Part shown: positions 1 to 13,613 of the stretch, one piece after another | Layout of the letters: every line of letters begins with the position of its first letter | How positions within the stretch are numbered: position 1 is the first letter of the stretch | Notes under the pieces: model-generated | Told to the model about the DNA's origin: nothing | Seen by the model: only the letters and a program-made list of their open reading frames with translations | Database searches by the model: none | Translations under genes and position numbers: made by a program | DNA from: Epiperipatus broadwayi | Taxonomy: Eukaryota > Onychophora > Udeonychophora > Euonychophora > Peripatidae | Length of the DNA stretch: 64,000 nucleotides | Assembly (NCBI GenBank): GCA_028023455.1 | Contig: JAQFVV010000013.1 | Location: 3,412,001-3,476,000 of the forward strand | Direction of reading: 5' to 3'

Positions 1-1649
1 ATAAATGAAGGTTATAGTGTAGGAATGCTTTAAATTTGTCTAATTTGTGGCAGCCTGATGTATGCAAGCTGAAATGAATAAAGCCACACAGTATATGGGT
101 TTAATAATCATTTGATAGTTCATGGACGTGCCGTTGCTTCAATTCCTTTAAAAGTACCCTCACTTTCATGGGTTAGAATGAAGGATATGAGGTCCCTTCT
201 TTGGCATGATTCAGAAAAATGCTTGAATAATGCCACTAGTTGGCAATCCTATGGACCAGCTGTCATCCATTTTATAGTGGACATTGTTGAAAGAGGCAGT
301 GATGTCATTATGGTTCCATGTTAGCATTCAATGATAAACTCTGTTATATGAGATTTGTATTTTATGCTTTGTATTTTGTTTGATCAGCTGGATGGAAACT
401 ATAGAATTCAGTAATGTCAAGTGAAATGAGGCAGTCTTGTTGGTTTAGATGGGCATGCTAAATTAGATCCACATATAGTATAGGAAATTTTAAATATTTA
501 AATGAGACAAGGTATAGAATAATCTAAAAACATAATCAGCACAGTTTTGATTAAGAAAATTTAAAAACTAAAAAATTGGTATTTTATTTTAAAAAACTAT
601 GGCTATTTAATAAATCTTTATTATATATATATATATTACACAAAACTTAGAATGAATTTAAGCAATTGTTTGGGTGCTTCTGCATGAAACAATACCTATA
701 CAGATTTGGATACTGGAAACCAGAAAGAGAAAATTATAAAAGACTACAAAATTAAAGATTGATAACTTTTTATATGAAAATAATTACACTAATAGTAAAT
801 AAATGGTTTAAAAATTATAAGCTATGAATTTACACATATAGAAACTACAGATTAAGAAACACCATGAACATATTCTGATGCTTATAAAGATTCAACCTTC
901 AACTTAGTAGTGATAAAATTGATACCAAATTTTAAAATAATAATAAGCTAAATATATATAAAAATAATAGATATAGAAAAAGATTTTCTAATTTAATAGA
1001 AAAGTGTAAATAATAATAAAAGAAATTGGTACTTTAAAAAATATTTATGGAAATATTTAAAAAAAGTTAAAAAAATGTGAAGAGCAAAAAAAAAATTGCA
1101 TTAGTAATGAGATGATTAATAAAAAAGATAATGATATCAACAAAGTACAAATTTTGGTTTTAGGTAAAAATATGTATAAAAGACTTAACATTGAATTGAG
1201 ATATGTAAGAGATAAAGCTAGACGAATGTAGCTAGAATAGGAATATATCAAAATAGAATTACAAAGTAATGGTAGATTTAAATTATAAAAGAATTAATAC
1301 AAGTAATGAAAATATGGAAAAAATATAGCATGATTAAGAATAAATCATTTTAGTTTTATGTTATGTAAGAGGAAAGTGCTGTAATTAAAAATAAAATAAA
1401 TTCATTAATAGTGTAAGTTGAGATTGAAAAAGCTGAATCAGGCAAAATGTGGTAATTGATGAAAGTTCAAATGAATTGTTGAAAATTTTTGAGTGAAGAT
1501 GGAGTTGAGAAAATCAATTCATTTTTGAAATATAATTTATGATTATGGAAAGATTATCTGTTGATTATCTTTCAACAATATTACTTATTTAAAGAAAAAA
1601 CTTAAAGCATAACAATGTGAGGATTTAAAAACATTTAAATTTAATTTTG
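1..1649. other. AT-rich DNA, no gene recognised
   Basis: No coding region can be supported. A slightly less AT-rich patch at about 110-330 holds a 70-codon open frame on +, but it has no recognisable motif and no convincing splice sites. The rest is poly-A/T and TA-rich. The stretch from about 1,000 may be the decayed upstream part of the LINE relic that follows, but I cannot read conserved motifs in it. Confidence 0.5.
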
Positions 1650-2797
1650 TAAGCAATTAAAATATTATTGTATTAAACAAAAATATTTATAGAAATTTAT
1701 ACATGTTTATGGCAGAAGATCAATTTAAATTTATAAAGTAGTAGTGATAAAACTATTGTTAAAGATGTACAAAAGAATAAAAAGAAATTAATATTCATTT
1801 CATTGAGTTTCATTGGTAAAGTGCATATTCCCCCCCCCCCCAAAAGATGTATATTGGAGAGATAACAATTAAATATATATATATGTCCTATATAAATTAA
1901 AAATTATTTATTTATAAGATTAGCTTCTTATAGAGTAGTTGGATAAAAGAGATGTAATATAAGAGGGCTATTTATATTTTGTTTTGTGCAATATGTTTTC
2001 ATAAGGATGGACTTATAATTAAAAATAGGAAAATTCATTTAAAAAGTTTTGTTGTTGATATGAAAGTACTGGAAGATATTGATATAAACTTAATAAAAAT
2101 ATTAATTAGAAGTGATAAAATTTGAAAAAAATATTAAATGAAAATCAATAGATCTAAGTTTAAAACAATTATTACAGATGGAAATGATAAATGAATAAAA
2201 GTGACAGTTGAGCAGAAAGTTTTAGAGAAAATTCTGTTAAATAATTAAGAAGTTGCTTGTCTAATGATGAATATAGCAACAAAAATATTAAAATGACTAT
2301 TTTAATAGATAAACAGGCTTTTAGTAAAAGTAGATTATTTTGTGGACCACTAACATTGTAATTGAGAAACAGGCTTGTTAAATGTTTTTGGTTAAAATAT
2401 GGCTTTATATGGAACAGATTTAAATCCACAATAAATAAAGAAATTTTGAAATATTGTAGGCTTTTAGAGTTATGGATTTTGAAATGATTGGGGGAGTGAT
2501 GAACACACATCCTTTAAATTTAATTTACAATGTTGAAATGTTAAGGAAACAAAGAAGTAAAAAAAAAAATAGATTGGGCATATACTTAGAGGCAATAAAT
2601 TTATAAAGAATATGTTGAAAAAATATATGAAGAATAAAAAAATATATATATAAAGAAAAAATCAATGTATTATCTAAAGAAAATTGTTAAGAATGCTTGA
2701 AAGTTATAAAAAAGAATAGAAAGTCTTGAAGAGAGTTTATGAAGTTGGCAAATGTGACTTGCCTTTTTTGGCTAAGAGCTAATGATAATAATAATTA
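1650..2797 (+). mobile_element. LINE relic (RTE/CR1-like), RT C-terminal half to 3' tail
   Basis: This is the decayed 3' half of a non-LTR retrotransposon. Across about 2,050-2,800 the + strand, with frameshifts and stops, reads as the end of a LINE reverse transcriptase: a 'DMKVLED' block where the catalytic YADD region is expected, a KKY-MKIN-K block, then QAFSKSRLF, LRNRLVKCFW, and a lysine-rich segment matching the 'RKRNWIGHILRG' region of this LINE group. It ends in a short run of AAT/ATA triplets at 2,781-2,795, the microsatellite-like 3' tail typical of RTE-type elements. No frame is intact. Family assignment (RTE versus CR1/Jockey-like) is by remembered protein pattern only. A 12-base poly-C tract lies at 1,830-1,841. 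Confidence 0.65.
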
Positions 2798-2996
2798 AAA
2801 TATTTGATTTGTTTCTTCACAAATTTATATATCAAATAATTAGAACATGGATGATTATAATAATGAAACAACAATATATAAAATAAAATTAAAAAAAATT
2901 ATAGATACAAAAGGTGATTACTAGTTGCTATTAGTTAGATAGTAAAATAACTACAATTTATTCTGGAATATGGTTTTTATTAATAATAAATAAGAT

Positions 2997-3118
2997 AAAT
3001 GACAAGGCACTCAAGGTATGGAACAAATGTAGAATACAAAATCTAATTGAATTATATAGTAATTTGTTACTGTCATACAAATATTGATTGACTTAGTGGT
3101 ATGGATTGCCTTGTCATT
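2997..3118. mobile_element. Tiny TIR element (MITE-like)
   Basis: A 12-bp perfect inverted repeat (AATGACAAGGCA at 2,998-3,009 and its complement at 3,107-3,118) bounds about 120 bp of AT-rich DNA with no coding capacity. The size and short TIRs suggest a miniature DNA transposon; one locus cannot prove this. The superfamily is not recognised. Confidence 0.4.
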
Positions 3119-4222
3119 AAGTCCAGATCAGGTAAATTTGGAAATTGTCAAGTGAGCTAACAATCCAATATTCCTGAGTAAATAGGAAGTCAGATATTAT
3201 TATCTAGAGTATAATTATCCTGGGTTAATCAGATAAATATTCATATTCATGAACCTTTCATCACTAGCATATTTATAAAAACACTGAACTCCTAGTTTAT
3301 ATCTTTGTCTTTAATTTAAATGGATAAAATTTTGGGGCTATCAATAATTGCCCATAAGTTCTAATTTTTAATAATCTTTGCCCAAAATTAATTTTTTCTT
3401 GTGGCTTTCTAAAATTCTTTAACTTTTTGTCACATCAAAATATTAACAAGCATTAAGTAGCAAATCGTTTTTCTTTTTTTTCTTTCAACAGAAACAAGAA
3501 TATGAATATACTCAAATTTGTTTTAAATTAAATGATTTTATTTAAAATGAGTTCAATTTATGTAAAAGATTTATTATTTTCTGATCAGTGAATCAAATTA
3601 TTTATATTCAAATAAAATAGAAATATAAACGACTTCTAAATAAATAAAATAAAAAAACTTTCAGATATTTTAAACTAATTTCGCTTATATCAAAGTTATT
3701 GTGAAATAAGAGATGTAATTTTTTTTTTCTTGCACCCAGCCCACGGAAGCATGATTGATGAAAAATTTAAATGCAATTCTTTAGCAGCATTATCAGAGAA
3801 AAATTATGTGGGCAATTCAAATCTCTGGAAATATTCTTTCCTTTTTAATTCATTTGACAAAAATATTACTCACTACAAAAAAATCATTTCATGATCTAGG
3901 AATATTTTGTAATTGTTATTTTAGATACAATGTTTAGAATGTGTTAAACAATATTTGTCACAAAACTTTCTTTGGGACACTGAATTAATTTACATATTAC
4001 AAAGATTACTTAGTCAATTAAAGACAGATCAGTTCCTATTTAGATTAAATATTGTGTGTGAGATAAGTTATTTTTTTATTTTAAAAAAACCATTTGATTA
4101 CAATTCGTTTTTATTCATGCATCTGAACTTTCACTATGCCCCTCTCGGATAAGGTAGAGTCAGGTTTCTATACACTTTAATACCTTGTGGAGGAGGGTAC
4201 AATCATTACACATTAATATACA
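3119..4222. other. AT-rich intergenic DNA
   Basis: Nothing recognisable apart from poly-A and poly-T runs. The 65-codon frame at 3,955-4,152 shows no motif and looks like chance. Confidence 0.5.
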
Positions 4223-4590
4223 TTGTTTTTGATTTTATCAGTGCACCATTCATTTTTAGCTCAATCCTATCACAACTATCCTTCACCCAGAAGTCATACC
4301 AACTCCAACACTACAGATACATTAGAAACATACACCTTTTCAACTAAGCCATGTAGCACATGTTACAATTATTGTTTGAGATACTTACACTTCATATATA
4401 TATAAAATTAAGTATTTAAAATAATGTTTATATGAAGTTAAATTGTAACATATGCTATAATATGGCTTAGTTAAAAAAGTGTATGTTTCTCTATAGTGTT
4501 GGAGGTAGGTCTGACTTTGGGCCGATTGATAGTTGTGATAGGACTAAGCTAAAGATGAATGGTGCACTGATAAAATCAAAAGCTTACAAC
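4223..4590. repeat. Foldback element, ~370 bp hairpin
   Basis: Two arms of about 165-175 bp are inverted copies of each other. The left arm is about 4,225-4,400, the right arm about 4,430-4,588. The outer ends read TTTTGATTTTATCAGTGCAC and its complement, and the arms continue through matching CACAACTATC and CATGTTACAAT blocks to an AT-rich centre that can itself pair (TTCATATA / TATATGAA). Arm identity is roughly 85-90% by eye. No coding capacity is seen. This is a foldback or MITE-type element; as RNA it would form one long hairpin. No clean target-site duplication could be assigned because the hairpin ends are AT-rich. Confidence 0.7.
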
Positions 4591-7546
4591 TTGATTTTAA
4601 TAAATAGAGTTACACTTATAGCATATATCTTTTCAGATATTCTTTGATGTAATTTCATCTGTTGTAGTATCTAACTTATATGCATAGTATGTGTATGATC
4701 ATTGTTCAGAAACCCTTGAAAAATGTTTTTTTTTATTTCTTTATTTGTGGTCTAAATAATCTTTATATTAAAACAGATAACAATTATTATTTACACTTGA
4801 CTTTTTATCAAAATTGTGATATTTTTCACATATTTAAAAACAAATTATCTTTACAGTAAAAATAATATACATTCTTTAAACATAGAAACTATAATTAATT
4901 GGTCATAGACAACATTGCAAATAGCTAAAAATAACATTTAAAAATCACTACATTATTATGTATGTATCTCAATTAAAGACATGGATTAAAAACAGGGCAA
5001 CATAAATATTCATATGTACACTGGAAACTGATTTATTCCCTATCTTGTTAATAACTGAATAACACATAAATCCAGAAAATAAAACAAGTTTATCTTTTTG
5101 TATTCTATTGGACTACTATTAACTATTCATTTGCAAACTTACAGAATTCACAAAGTAGTTTTAAACTCTAGTTATAATATAATTTAAATATTTATTCATT
5201 TTCTTAAAGACTAATTAATTAGAAAATTACCTGCACTTGATAACAATAATTTGTTTCACATTACAACTCAACAAAGCAACTTTTGTAATATAGTCATTCA
5301 CCCATCAACTTTAATTCATATGCAAATCATGCTAATGACTTAGAAATTTTGGAGATTTTAACAGAGCACAAATATATATTTTTATTCAACCTAATAATAA
5401 ATCAACAACTATATGTGTAAATTAATAATTTTATACAACAATATAAGCTATATATGCATGTATGCAATATCTGGGTGTTGGAAAATTTTAAGCCATTAGT
5501 CAAAAATAATATGAATAAAATATTGCTATTGGATAGATATATTAGAAAGCAATATACTAAGAAAAATAGATATGCAGAACCTAAATTATGAATTAGCTTT
5601 ACATTATCAACTGGTATCCATTGATCACTCATTCTTAGATTGATATCTCAGTACTAGAATGTTTAATAAATTACTACTATCAAATTTAGATAAAAGATAA
5701 AGTAGAAAAATCACATAATGCTTTATTTTATTGTAGAAAATTATCTTTTGGCTTAATTATAAATATATAATTAGCCCTTATTTTATAACAATGTTTAATG
5801 TTCATACAAGTTTTAGAATTAAATCTTCAATAAATTTGGATATACAACAGGATTATTTCCTAACTGCTATACATGTCTGTTACTTACAGTTAGGTAAATT
5901 AGATTCTTAATGTGTTTGATATTAGTTTATCATATAATTTTGATGGATAATATATATTAAATTTATCAATAAAATATTTGTGACATATATTTTATAAATT
6001 TTATACCATCTTAAGCAATTTCTTACTTAGTGTCATTACTAATCAACTTTGGTTTCATCAATTAAATATCAGTCAATGTAGTTATCATCAATCTTAAATA
6101 AGAAAGGTGTCTATGTATTTAAACAATCATGTAATCTTTAGAAATGTGCTCTCTGAGTGTGATAGGATATTAAAATTAACTTTGTGAATACTAAGCTTCA
6201 ATGTAGTGTTACAAAATCTTTTTTATGTTAACTATGTGGTATTACAAAAACATTTTTACATTTTCAGGGGTGTTGTCATTGTTTTTATGTGTTGTTGTTT
6301 TTTTCTGCAGGCAAAGTCAATAGCAAAATATCTTGCATAGATGATAAAATATTCTCATTAACTTTTTTATAGTCAAAAAATAAAACTAGATAATTATCTA
6401 TTACTATTTTATTTGCAAAATATTATCCAATAACCTACTTTTCTAAGTCAAACAATATTTTTGTTTAATAAATAACACTCTGCATGCAAATGCTTTTTCA
6501 TCCCTCAAGAGAGAAAAAAAAATTACTCATCAAGCTTGCCAATTGCTGGGTGGTGAAATGAAGCTTTGAATAATATCCAATTCTTGTTTTATTTTCTAAC
6601 AATAATGCTCAAATAACCATTTACCAACTAATGGTTAACTGGGTTAGTTATAGGCTAGTTCCCTAAGGGAAAAAAAATTCACAAGGTTTAGACTGAGCTC
6701 CAGAAGATAGGTATGGAAAGCCGATGTGCTACTTTTGCAACACGAGGCCCTTTTTTTACTTTTTTAATAATTATCTTTAAATTACTTATTTTCTAAATCT
6801 ACTAACTAATGATTAAGACAAAAACCTGCATTCAGAATAACTAACTATATATATATATTAGAATAAAATAGAAAAATTTATATATTTTTTTCTTTTTCAC
6901 TCTCTCTATGAATTCTTATCTATTTGCACTGAAATGAAATTAAGTGGCTTCCATTAATTCAGAAAAAGATAATGTACTTGTTCAAAAACTTTCAGAATTA
7001 AAATCTGACAACTTTCCTTATTTATAATTCTATATTAAAACCCAATTTCATCCCAATATTTGTTTAACTGAATGAAATTTGTCCATTTTAAAGCTGTTTA
7101 TCTCTCTCTCTCTCTTTTCACTTGTAACATTTTATTTTTACATAACAAAACTAGTTTATTAATACAACTGTTTCAAGATGTTTAAATTATTTTTAAAAAA
7201 TGTTAAAGTTTTTATTCATTTGAACTTTTTGCTTTATTAATAATGTGTTTCCTATTTGCAGTGAATTTGTCATTTTTTCTTTGGAGTTTTAAGATACAGA
7301 TTGCTTCATCAAGTAATTTGTTTTCAAGATTAATATTGCTTTGAAAAACATTTATATAAAAATTCATTCTGCAGGGAATTATATTTAATTATGTTCTCTT
7401 TAAAGCAAGCTGAATAACTAAGCAATAAAGCACTATAGCCAATAAATAATATCTGGTCAACATTGATAGTAGTACACTATTACAAGCCAATCTATTCTGG
7501 ATTGTTTTGCGCATTAATAGAATGGTGGACACTAGAATTTAAAGTT
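4591..7546. other. AT-rich intergenic DNA
   Basis: No gene or recognisable transposon. It contains only poly-A/T runs, short TA repeats and a CT run near 7,102-7,116. Confidence 0.5.
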
Positions 7547-7547
7547 C

Positions 7548-7595
7548 ATGAATCACATCTCAGAAAGTTCATGAATCACATCTCAATTCTGATGC
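7548..7595. repeat. 22-bp tandem duplication
   Basis: The string AAAGTTCATGAATCACATCT occurs twice in direct tandem with a period of about 22 bp, next to the larger duplication downstream. It is a simple replication-slippage product. Confidence 0.7.
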
Positions 7596-7650
7596 ACAAA
7601 TTGATTATGAATTTCCAAGTAATAAGACCATCTGATTACTTCACCAAATA

Positions 7651-8005
7651 CCCTCTTAACACAATTTATTTTAATACCCTAATTTTAAAACTACATCATT
7701 AATTTAAGCAGCTTCTACAGTAAACATTCTATGTTACTAGCATTCATAAAGTTTACAAAATTTCAAAACCTATGTAGAAAAATTATAGACTCACAATACT
7801 TATTGATTACCATGAATCATAATATAGAACCCTCTCAACACAATTTATTTTAATACCCTAATTTTAAAACTACATCATTAAACATGCTATGTTATTAGTA
7901 TTCATAAGGCTTACAAAATTTCAAAACTCCTATAATTAATATGCATGTAAAAAAATTATAGGGCCACAAGACTTATTGATTACCATGAATCATAATACAG
8001 AATTT
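7651..8005. repeat. Tandem duplication, ~179-bp unit
   Basis: Two direct copies of a unit of about 179 bp. The CCCTC..AACACAATTTATTT block starts at 7,651 and again at 7,830, and both copies end with TATTGATTACCATGAATCAT. They differ by small indels and substitutions, so the duplication is not recent. No coding potential is seen. Confidence 0.8.
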
Positions 8006-11000
8006 GAATCTGGATAGTTCTTGGAAATTTTTTAAATATTTGAGAATTTCTATATAAAAAAACTTCTACAGCCAATTTAACTATCCTTTTAAATATTAGT
8101 TGCTAAATTTTATCCATCTTTCTTAGAAATTAAAAAACAGAAATCAATTAAAACTACTTGATGGTGAAAATCTATTTTCCTTCATTGTTCTTAGTAGAAT
8201 GATATATATATATTCTTAGCAAAAATAATGCAAATTTGCAGAATTGCAACAATTTGATAAAATGCAAATAAATTTGCACTTAATTACTCATTTAAACAAT
8301 AAATCTAATTGGTGTTATAAATATTGCATGTTTTGGATATATATAATTAACAAACTGTACTCACAATATGGTTATTCATAAGTGCTGCTGAGTTATATAT
8401 ATTATCAAGATTTACTTTATAAATATTCTTTTAAAAAATCATGAGGTCCCCCTCTTGGACTTCTGCATTCATATACTAAAAATGTAGGTATGAACATATA
8501 TCATAGTTTGTTTATATATATATATTGTGGGGGCACAGTGCATGACTATATTTATATATAAGCAGCTTTACTAGTTTGTAATTAATATCAAGTTATATAT
8601 GGATATTTTCAATTTGCTTAAACCTTTTTCTAAGCCTTATTCTTAATAATGAATAACAGCAATGGAATGTAGCCTAGTAACTGAATTTTGCTTCATTTAA
8701 GAGAAAAATCATTGTTCAATGTGGATGTCATCACCAATCAAAGACAAACTACTTTAGTTAATTAGTTACTCAAAACTTACAGTTTAAATTAAGTCTATCT
8801 TGGATTGGTAATATGATATTCATTATTAATGCCTTTCCTTGAAAATGGTCAGAAGAGTATCCATGCTCAATCTAAAGTCGATTTACATTAGTGTTTTTGG
8901 AAAAATAGTAATCAAACTTTTGAGTTAGGCAGTTTATTGAAAGGCCTTGTATCAAGAAGTTGATTGAAGTTTTAAATTAGTGTCTAGTCTGAACTATATT
9001 AATTATCATTATTAAATTTTTTAAAAGTTAAGATGTAATTTACTTACATTTTCTTAAGACTATTTGCAAATATTATGAACTTTACATATATATATATATA
9101 TATCATGAGAAATCTATATTCATTTGCAACTATTATCATATAATTCATAACAACTTCCTTTATATGAGCACTCTTTAATTCTTTTTATTTATGGATATAT
9201 GATATATTGTTTTCTCTCACAGTTGGCTTAAGAAACTTTTGATAAACTGAAATGTTAATAAATTTGTTTATCATGTGATATATCACTTCTTTTTAGTTAT
9301 AATCTCTTAAATTAATTTCTTGATCAAAAAATCAAATTTCTCTTTATGATCAGGGTGAGATGTGGTCATACCCACTATCATTTTCTATATATGCAACACC
9401 TAATAAATCAAATAACTTAAAAGCAAAAGAATGATTTTTATTATCTTTACATACTTTCACAACAATGATTTATTCCACTTTGTTATACTATATCTTAGAA
9501 TACCCTCCCACTGTCATACTGAATCTAAATTACCGATCCACATTAATAGTTAGTAATTATTTTGTCACATGGCACAAGAGTACAGTAATTTTGATTATTT
9601 TGTATGAAAAAAAAAATTTTTGCATGCATTTATTTTCATCATAATTTAGTGCATGTCATGAGTTTATTTACATATTTATTATACATTTAAGTATTTATTG
9701 CAAAATATCCATTTAAAAAATCAAGAATTATAACACACCTTTCTTCCCCCATTTTTTAAAATGAATGAATGAATAATCTGAAAAACACTGTGAAATAAGC
9801 AGATGAAAATGATTATAGAATCAAATATAAATCAAAATATTAGATAAAGAGAAAAAAAACAGAATCTACTAAAAGGAAGCAGAATAGGAAAGTGTTAATT
9901 CTAAATAAGCTTTTATTTGCTTTTGTTTTTTTAATCCATCAATATAATTTGTAATTTTTACAGTGTGATAAATTTTATTTGATTCACCATACTTGGGATT
10001 ATTCAAACAACCATATTTATTTTAAATAAGTATCTCTATAACAAACCTCAGCTATTATTTATAGCTAGCAAATACCTAAGCTTAAACTAATGTTTAAACA
10101 TTGAAAATGTTAAAAACAATATTTTTATATTTTATTTTTACTGCATTTATTTAAAATAATAATAATAAATACAATTATTTTCAAAAAGAGAAATTTCTTA
10201 AATTTTTCTTGTGTTTAATTATAAAATAGAAATAAATGTTGAACTAGTAATACTTGACCCTATACTGACTTGTAGAATTATATTCTTAGCTACTCAAATG
10301 CTACTCTATTATTGACTAAAAAATATGAAATAAAAATACTGCAATTTATTGATCTGTTATATAAAAGAAAATATTTTTTTGCTGTGTGTTTCACCCCCTC
10401 CCTGTTTTATCAAAGCAAATGATAATATTTTTTTAAAAATCATAATTGTGCTTATTCCAAAGTTTATAGAGATTGGAACAAACATAAGGTAATAACAAAT
10501 CATGAGAGATAAAAAGATACAATTAAAATTATTTAATTGCAGTAATCTTCTCAAATCAAAACTACTGGATTAAGAATAACAACTATTTCATTGGGTGACA
10601 CTTCAAAATTAATAAATCTCCAAAAGTATTTAATCTTCAAAGTAAAATTCAATTTCATTGGCAATACTCCATAAAATATTGCATCATTATGATCAAAAAT
10701 TCAAATATATAGTTTGTTGTTCACATGTAAAAAAAAAAAAGAAGAAATAAATTTAATATGCAGTATTTGGCTTTCCTTTCAATTGATTATTTTTAAATCA
10801 ACCATAGTCAATACACTCTATAATACCTTATTAATAATAAATTATGATGGTTTGCTAGTTAGTCATAAATATCATTTACAAAAAAAAAAAAAAGAGATGA
10901 ATGCAATGACATTTTTGTTTTAAAAAATTGATTAAAAATATATTTGAAAACTGTATTATTCAATTAAGAAAACAATAACTTCTCCATTTAATGTTTCTGC

Positions 11001-12306
11001 TTAATCTATACATGGTCTTTCTTCTGATAGTATTCCAATATAGATGAAAAAGATTAAACACTTTGGCTTCAGCTAAGATTATTACATGATAAAAAATATG
11101 AAATAAAAGATATACAACACTCAGAATAAATGTACTCCAGAGATCTACAACAGTGTTTATATTAACAGCAATGAATCATATTTCTCAGCCACACAATAGT
11201 TAGTTTTAAATAATATAGATATGCAAATGGTTGAAAATTCATTCTTGGAAATGATGACAGAAAATTAATTAAAACAAGGACAGGCATGTTATTATTACAA
11301 ACATATCAGATAATCTTTTTTATTCATATTTATTATCTGTTAACATTATAATAAACCATTTAAAATAAAATATATCATATGGAAAATTATTCATCTACTT
11401 TGGTAAAGGTATCAAAATTAATATTATTCTAGAGAAAGAAAAAGAACACTTGATATTTTCTTTCTTCTCTTCATCGATTAACCTATTATTAAATATTTAC
11501 TAATTTCATTCATTAAAACTTCTGAAATTTTATCACAGATTTAAAAACCGTATTCCATTAACAGAGTCTAGACATGAAATTCTCATTAAATGGAATATCT
11601 AAACAATCACAGCAGAAAATCAAAAAAATGAATAAATAAATAAGCCCTTTCTAATTAATTATTTACATCTTTTTTCAAGAGCTCTCTTTTATTAACTAAG
11701 TTTTCAAAAAGACTAACAAAACAAAATACTGACTTTTGCAGGTTCAATTTTTCTTATTATAAATTTCAAAGTCTCGCCACTTAACAGACGAGCAAACCTG
11801 GCCACACATCGTAAATCTAGGTGAATCTGTCAATTGGAGAATCATCTCAAAGTATAGTGGTAGTTTTCTTTTAAGTGAAAATAATTTTAAGGTCTTTTTT
11901 TTTTTGGAGAAAGAAAAAGAAAAAAAAGCAAGTAATACGTAAATTTGTTACCGAAATTTATTTAACTAAGTTGCATGCATTATTCTGGGGAACCCAAAAC
12001 CTGACATGAAGACAGACAGTCTACTTTCTATCAATAATCAATATTTCATTCTAAAAAAAATTGTAAAGAAATTCTATAAAAGTTACATCTTTGATTAACT
12101 CTATCAAAGAATCCCCTCCCATAAAGTCATTTAAAGAGAAGAGAAAAAATTTTTCGTAGAAATCTATTGACATTTAATTTTTTCTCCCCTTAATTGTATC
12201 TTCATCATAATATACAAATAAAAATTATTTTTTTAAATACTTCAATAGTATCATATATGTATAGAAAAATGAAAAATGATTAATTAAAATTAAAAAAAAA
12301 TTCCAA
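8006..12306. other. AT-rich intergenic or intronic DNA
   Basis: Mostly AT-rich DNA with TA repeats (for example 9,086-9,103) and poly-A runs. A less AT-rich, CpG-containing patch at about 11,770-11,850 is open on the minus strand for around 35 codons after a possible AG acceptor. It has no recognisable motif and is too weak to call an exon. If the exon candidate at 12,313-12,406 is real, this stretch would be its downstream intron. Confidence 0.4.
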
Positions 12307-12312
12307 ACTTAC

Positions 12313-12406
12313 ACCAAGAGGCATGCAGGGCGGCTAAAGCTTCGTCTTGCTTATTGGCAGCTAGAGGATCAGCCAATCTGAATGATTTCACAGCCCAGTC
12401 AGCGCC
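12313..12406 (-). CDS. Candidate internal exon of an unknown host gene
   Basis: A 94-nt minus-strand segment with clearly higher GC and CpG than its surroundings. It is preceded on the minus strand by TTGCAG and followed by a consensus GTAAGT donor (12,307-12,312 on +). In the open frame it encodes about 31 residues beginning GADWAVKSFRLAD and ending LAALHASW, with no stop; an in-frame TGA lies four codons upstream of the AG, as expected for an intron boundary. The composition (Ala/Leu/Asp/Lys, helical) looks like real protein, unlike the Ile/Phe/Asn-rich chance frames elsewhere here. I do not recognise the family. The polypyrimidine tract is weak and no partner exon was identified, so it could also be a fossil or pseudo-exon. 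Exon length mod 3 is 1, so a neighbouring exon would have to complete the phase. Confidence 0.4.
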
Positions 12407-13613
12407 CTGCAATCGTCAGCAGTAACGTGACTTGCTTACTAGCCGCAGTCATCAGCACAGACCCCCAATGCAACAATATAGATCTCTGGGGAATACAAAC
12501 ACTAAGGCAGGTAGGAAATATACGAAACTGACTAAAAAAAAGTCCGTTTTCATTACAAAAAAAAAAAAAACTCTGGAAATTGCATTTAAATTTCTACGTG
12601 TAATTAATAAACACGTATTTAAGATATTACTTTTTAATAATTTTTATACGTAAAAATTTACAAAAGTATAAGTATTTTAAACTTTCTGTAATAACTACAC
12701 ACATATTATACATGTATAGTCTGATAAATAATGAATGTAAAATACATTTAAATACATGTTTGTGTGTGTGTATATATATATATGAAAACAGACATATGTG
12801 GACAACAAAATTACGTGATCAGGTTATTAACAATAAAAAAAAATTTTTTTTAAAAAAGAACACTAACTTATATAAATACAAATTATATCATTTTGTTCTC
12901 TTCTTGATCGCACAATATCTACATAAAACTGTTCCATATAAGTTGCACTCCTAACAAAACTCTTTCTTCTTAAATCCAGATCAATGGATCATAAAATAAT
13001 CTCTTAACTATTTTAATTTCTTCGTCACTTTTTCAATCATCAATTGATCCACAATTTTCTTGTTCAACTGCCACTCAATTTTATGTTTTCTCCAGTTATT
13101 TTTATTATTTAGGTTTAATTGTATTTATTTTTATTCCAAACTTTATACAAATTTCATCAGTCTTATTTAATATTTTGATAAAATCAGCATAATAACTTGA
13201 AATCGCAGCCATATTAGCACATCTAATACAATATATAAAATAAACATTTAAACAATAAACGAATTTAAATATAGATGACAACTTTCTTAAATAGATGTAT
13301 AAAAATTTTAAATGTTCTCAGTGATAATGTAAATTGGTTATGATGTACAACTTATTTTAATTATATTACATAATAAACTGTGCACTGTAACAATAAATGG
13401 TACTGTGGTATTAGAGCTGCGACATGAAGAATTATGATCGTTTAATCATTAAATTAATTAGATTATCAAATCAAAAACATATTTTAAAATCTACATTAAA
13501 AAAAAAAAATTTAACAAAAAAAAAATAAAAATACGAAAAGCATTAACGTGAAGAATAGTTAAAATGCACGTTTAAATCAAAGTGAGTGTGTGTTTGCACG
13601 TGCATATTCTGCA
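12407..13613. other. AT-rich DNA beside the exon candidate
   Basis: Contains TG/TA microsatellite sequence around 12,760-12,783 and poly-A runs. If the exon is real, upstream exons or a promoter on the minus strand could lie here, but none could be read. Confidence 0.4.

Noticed and set aside
112-324. 70-codon frame with fairly balanced composition near the left edge
   Set aside because: No recognised motif, no splice signals and no homologous copy in the window; cannot be supported as a gene.
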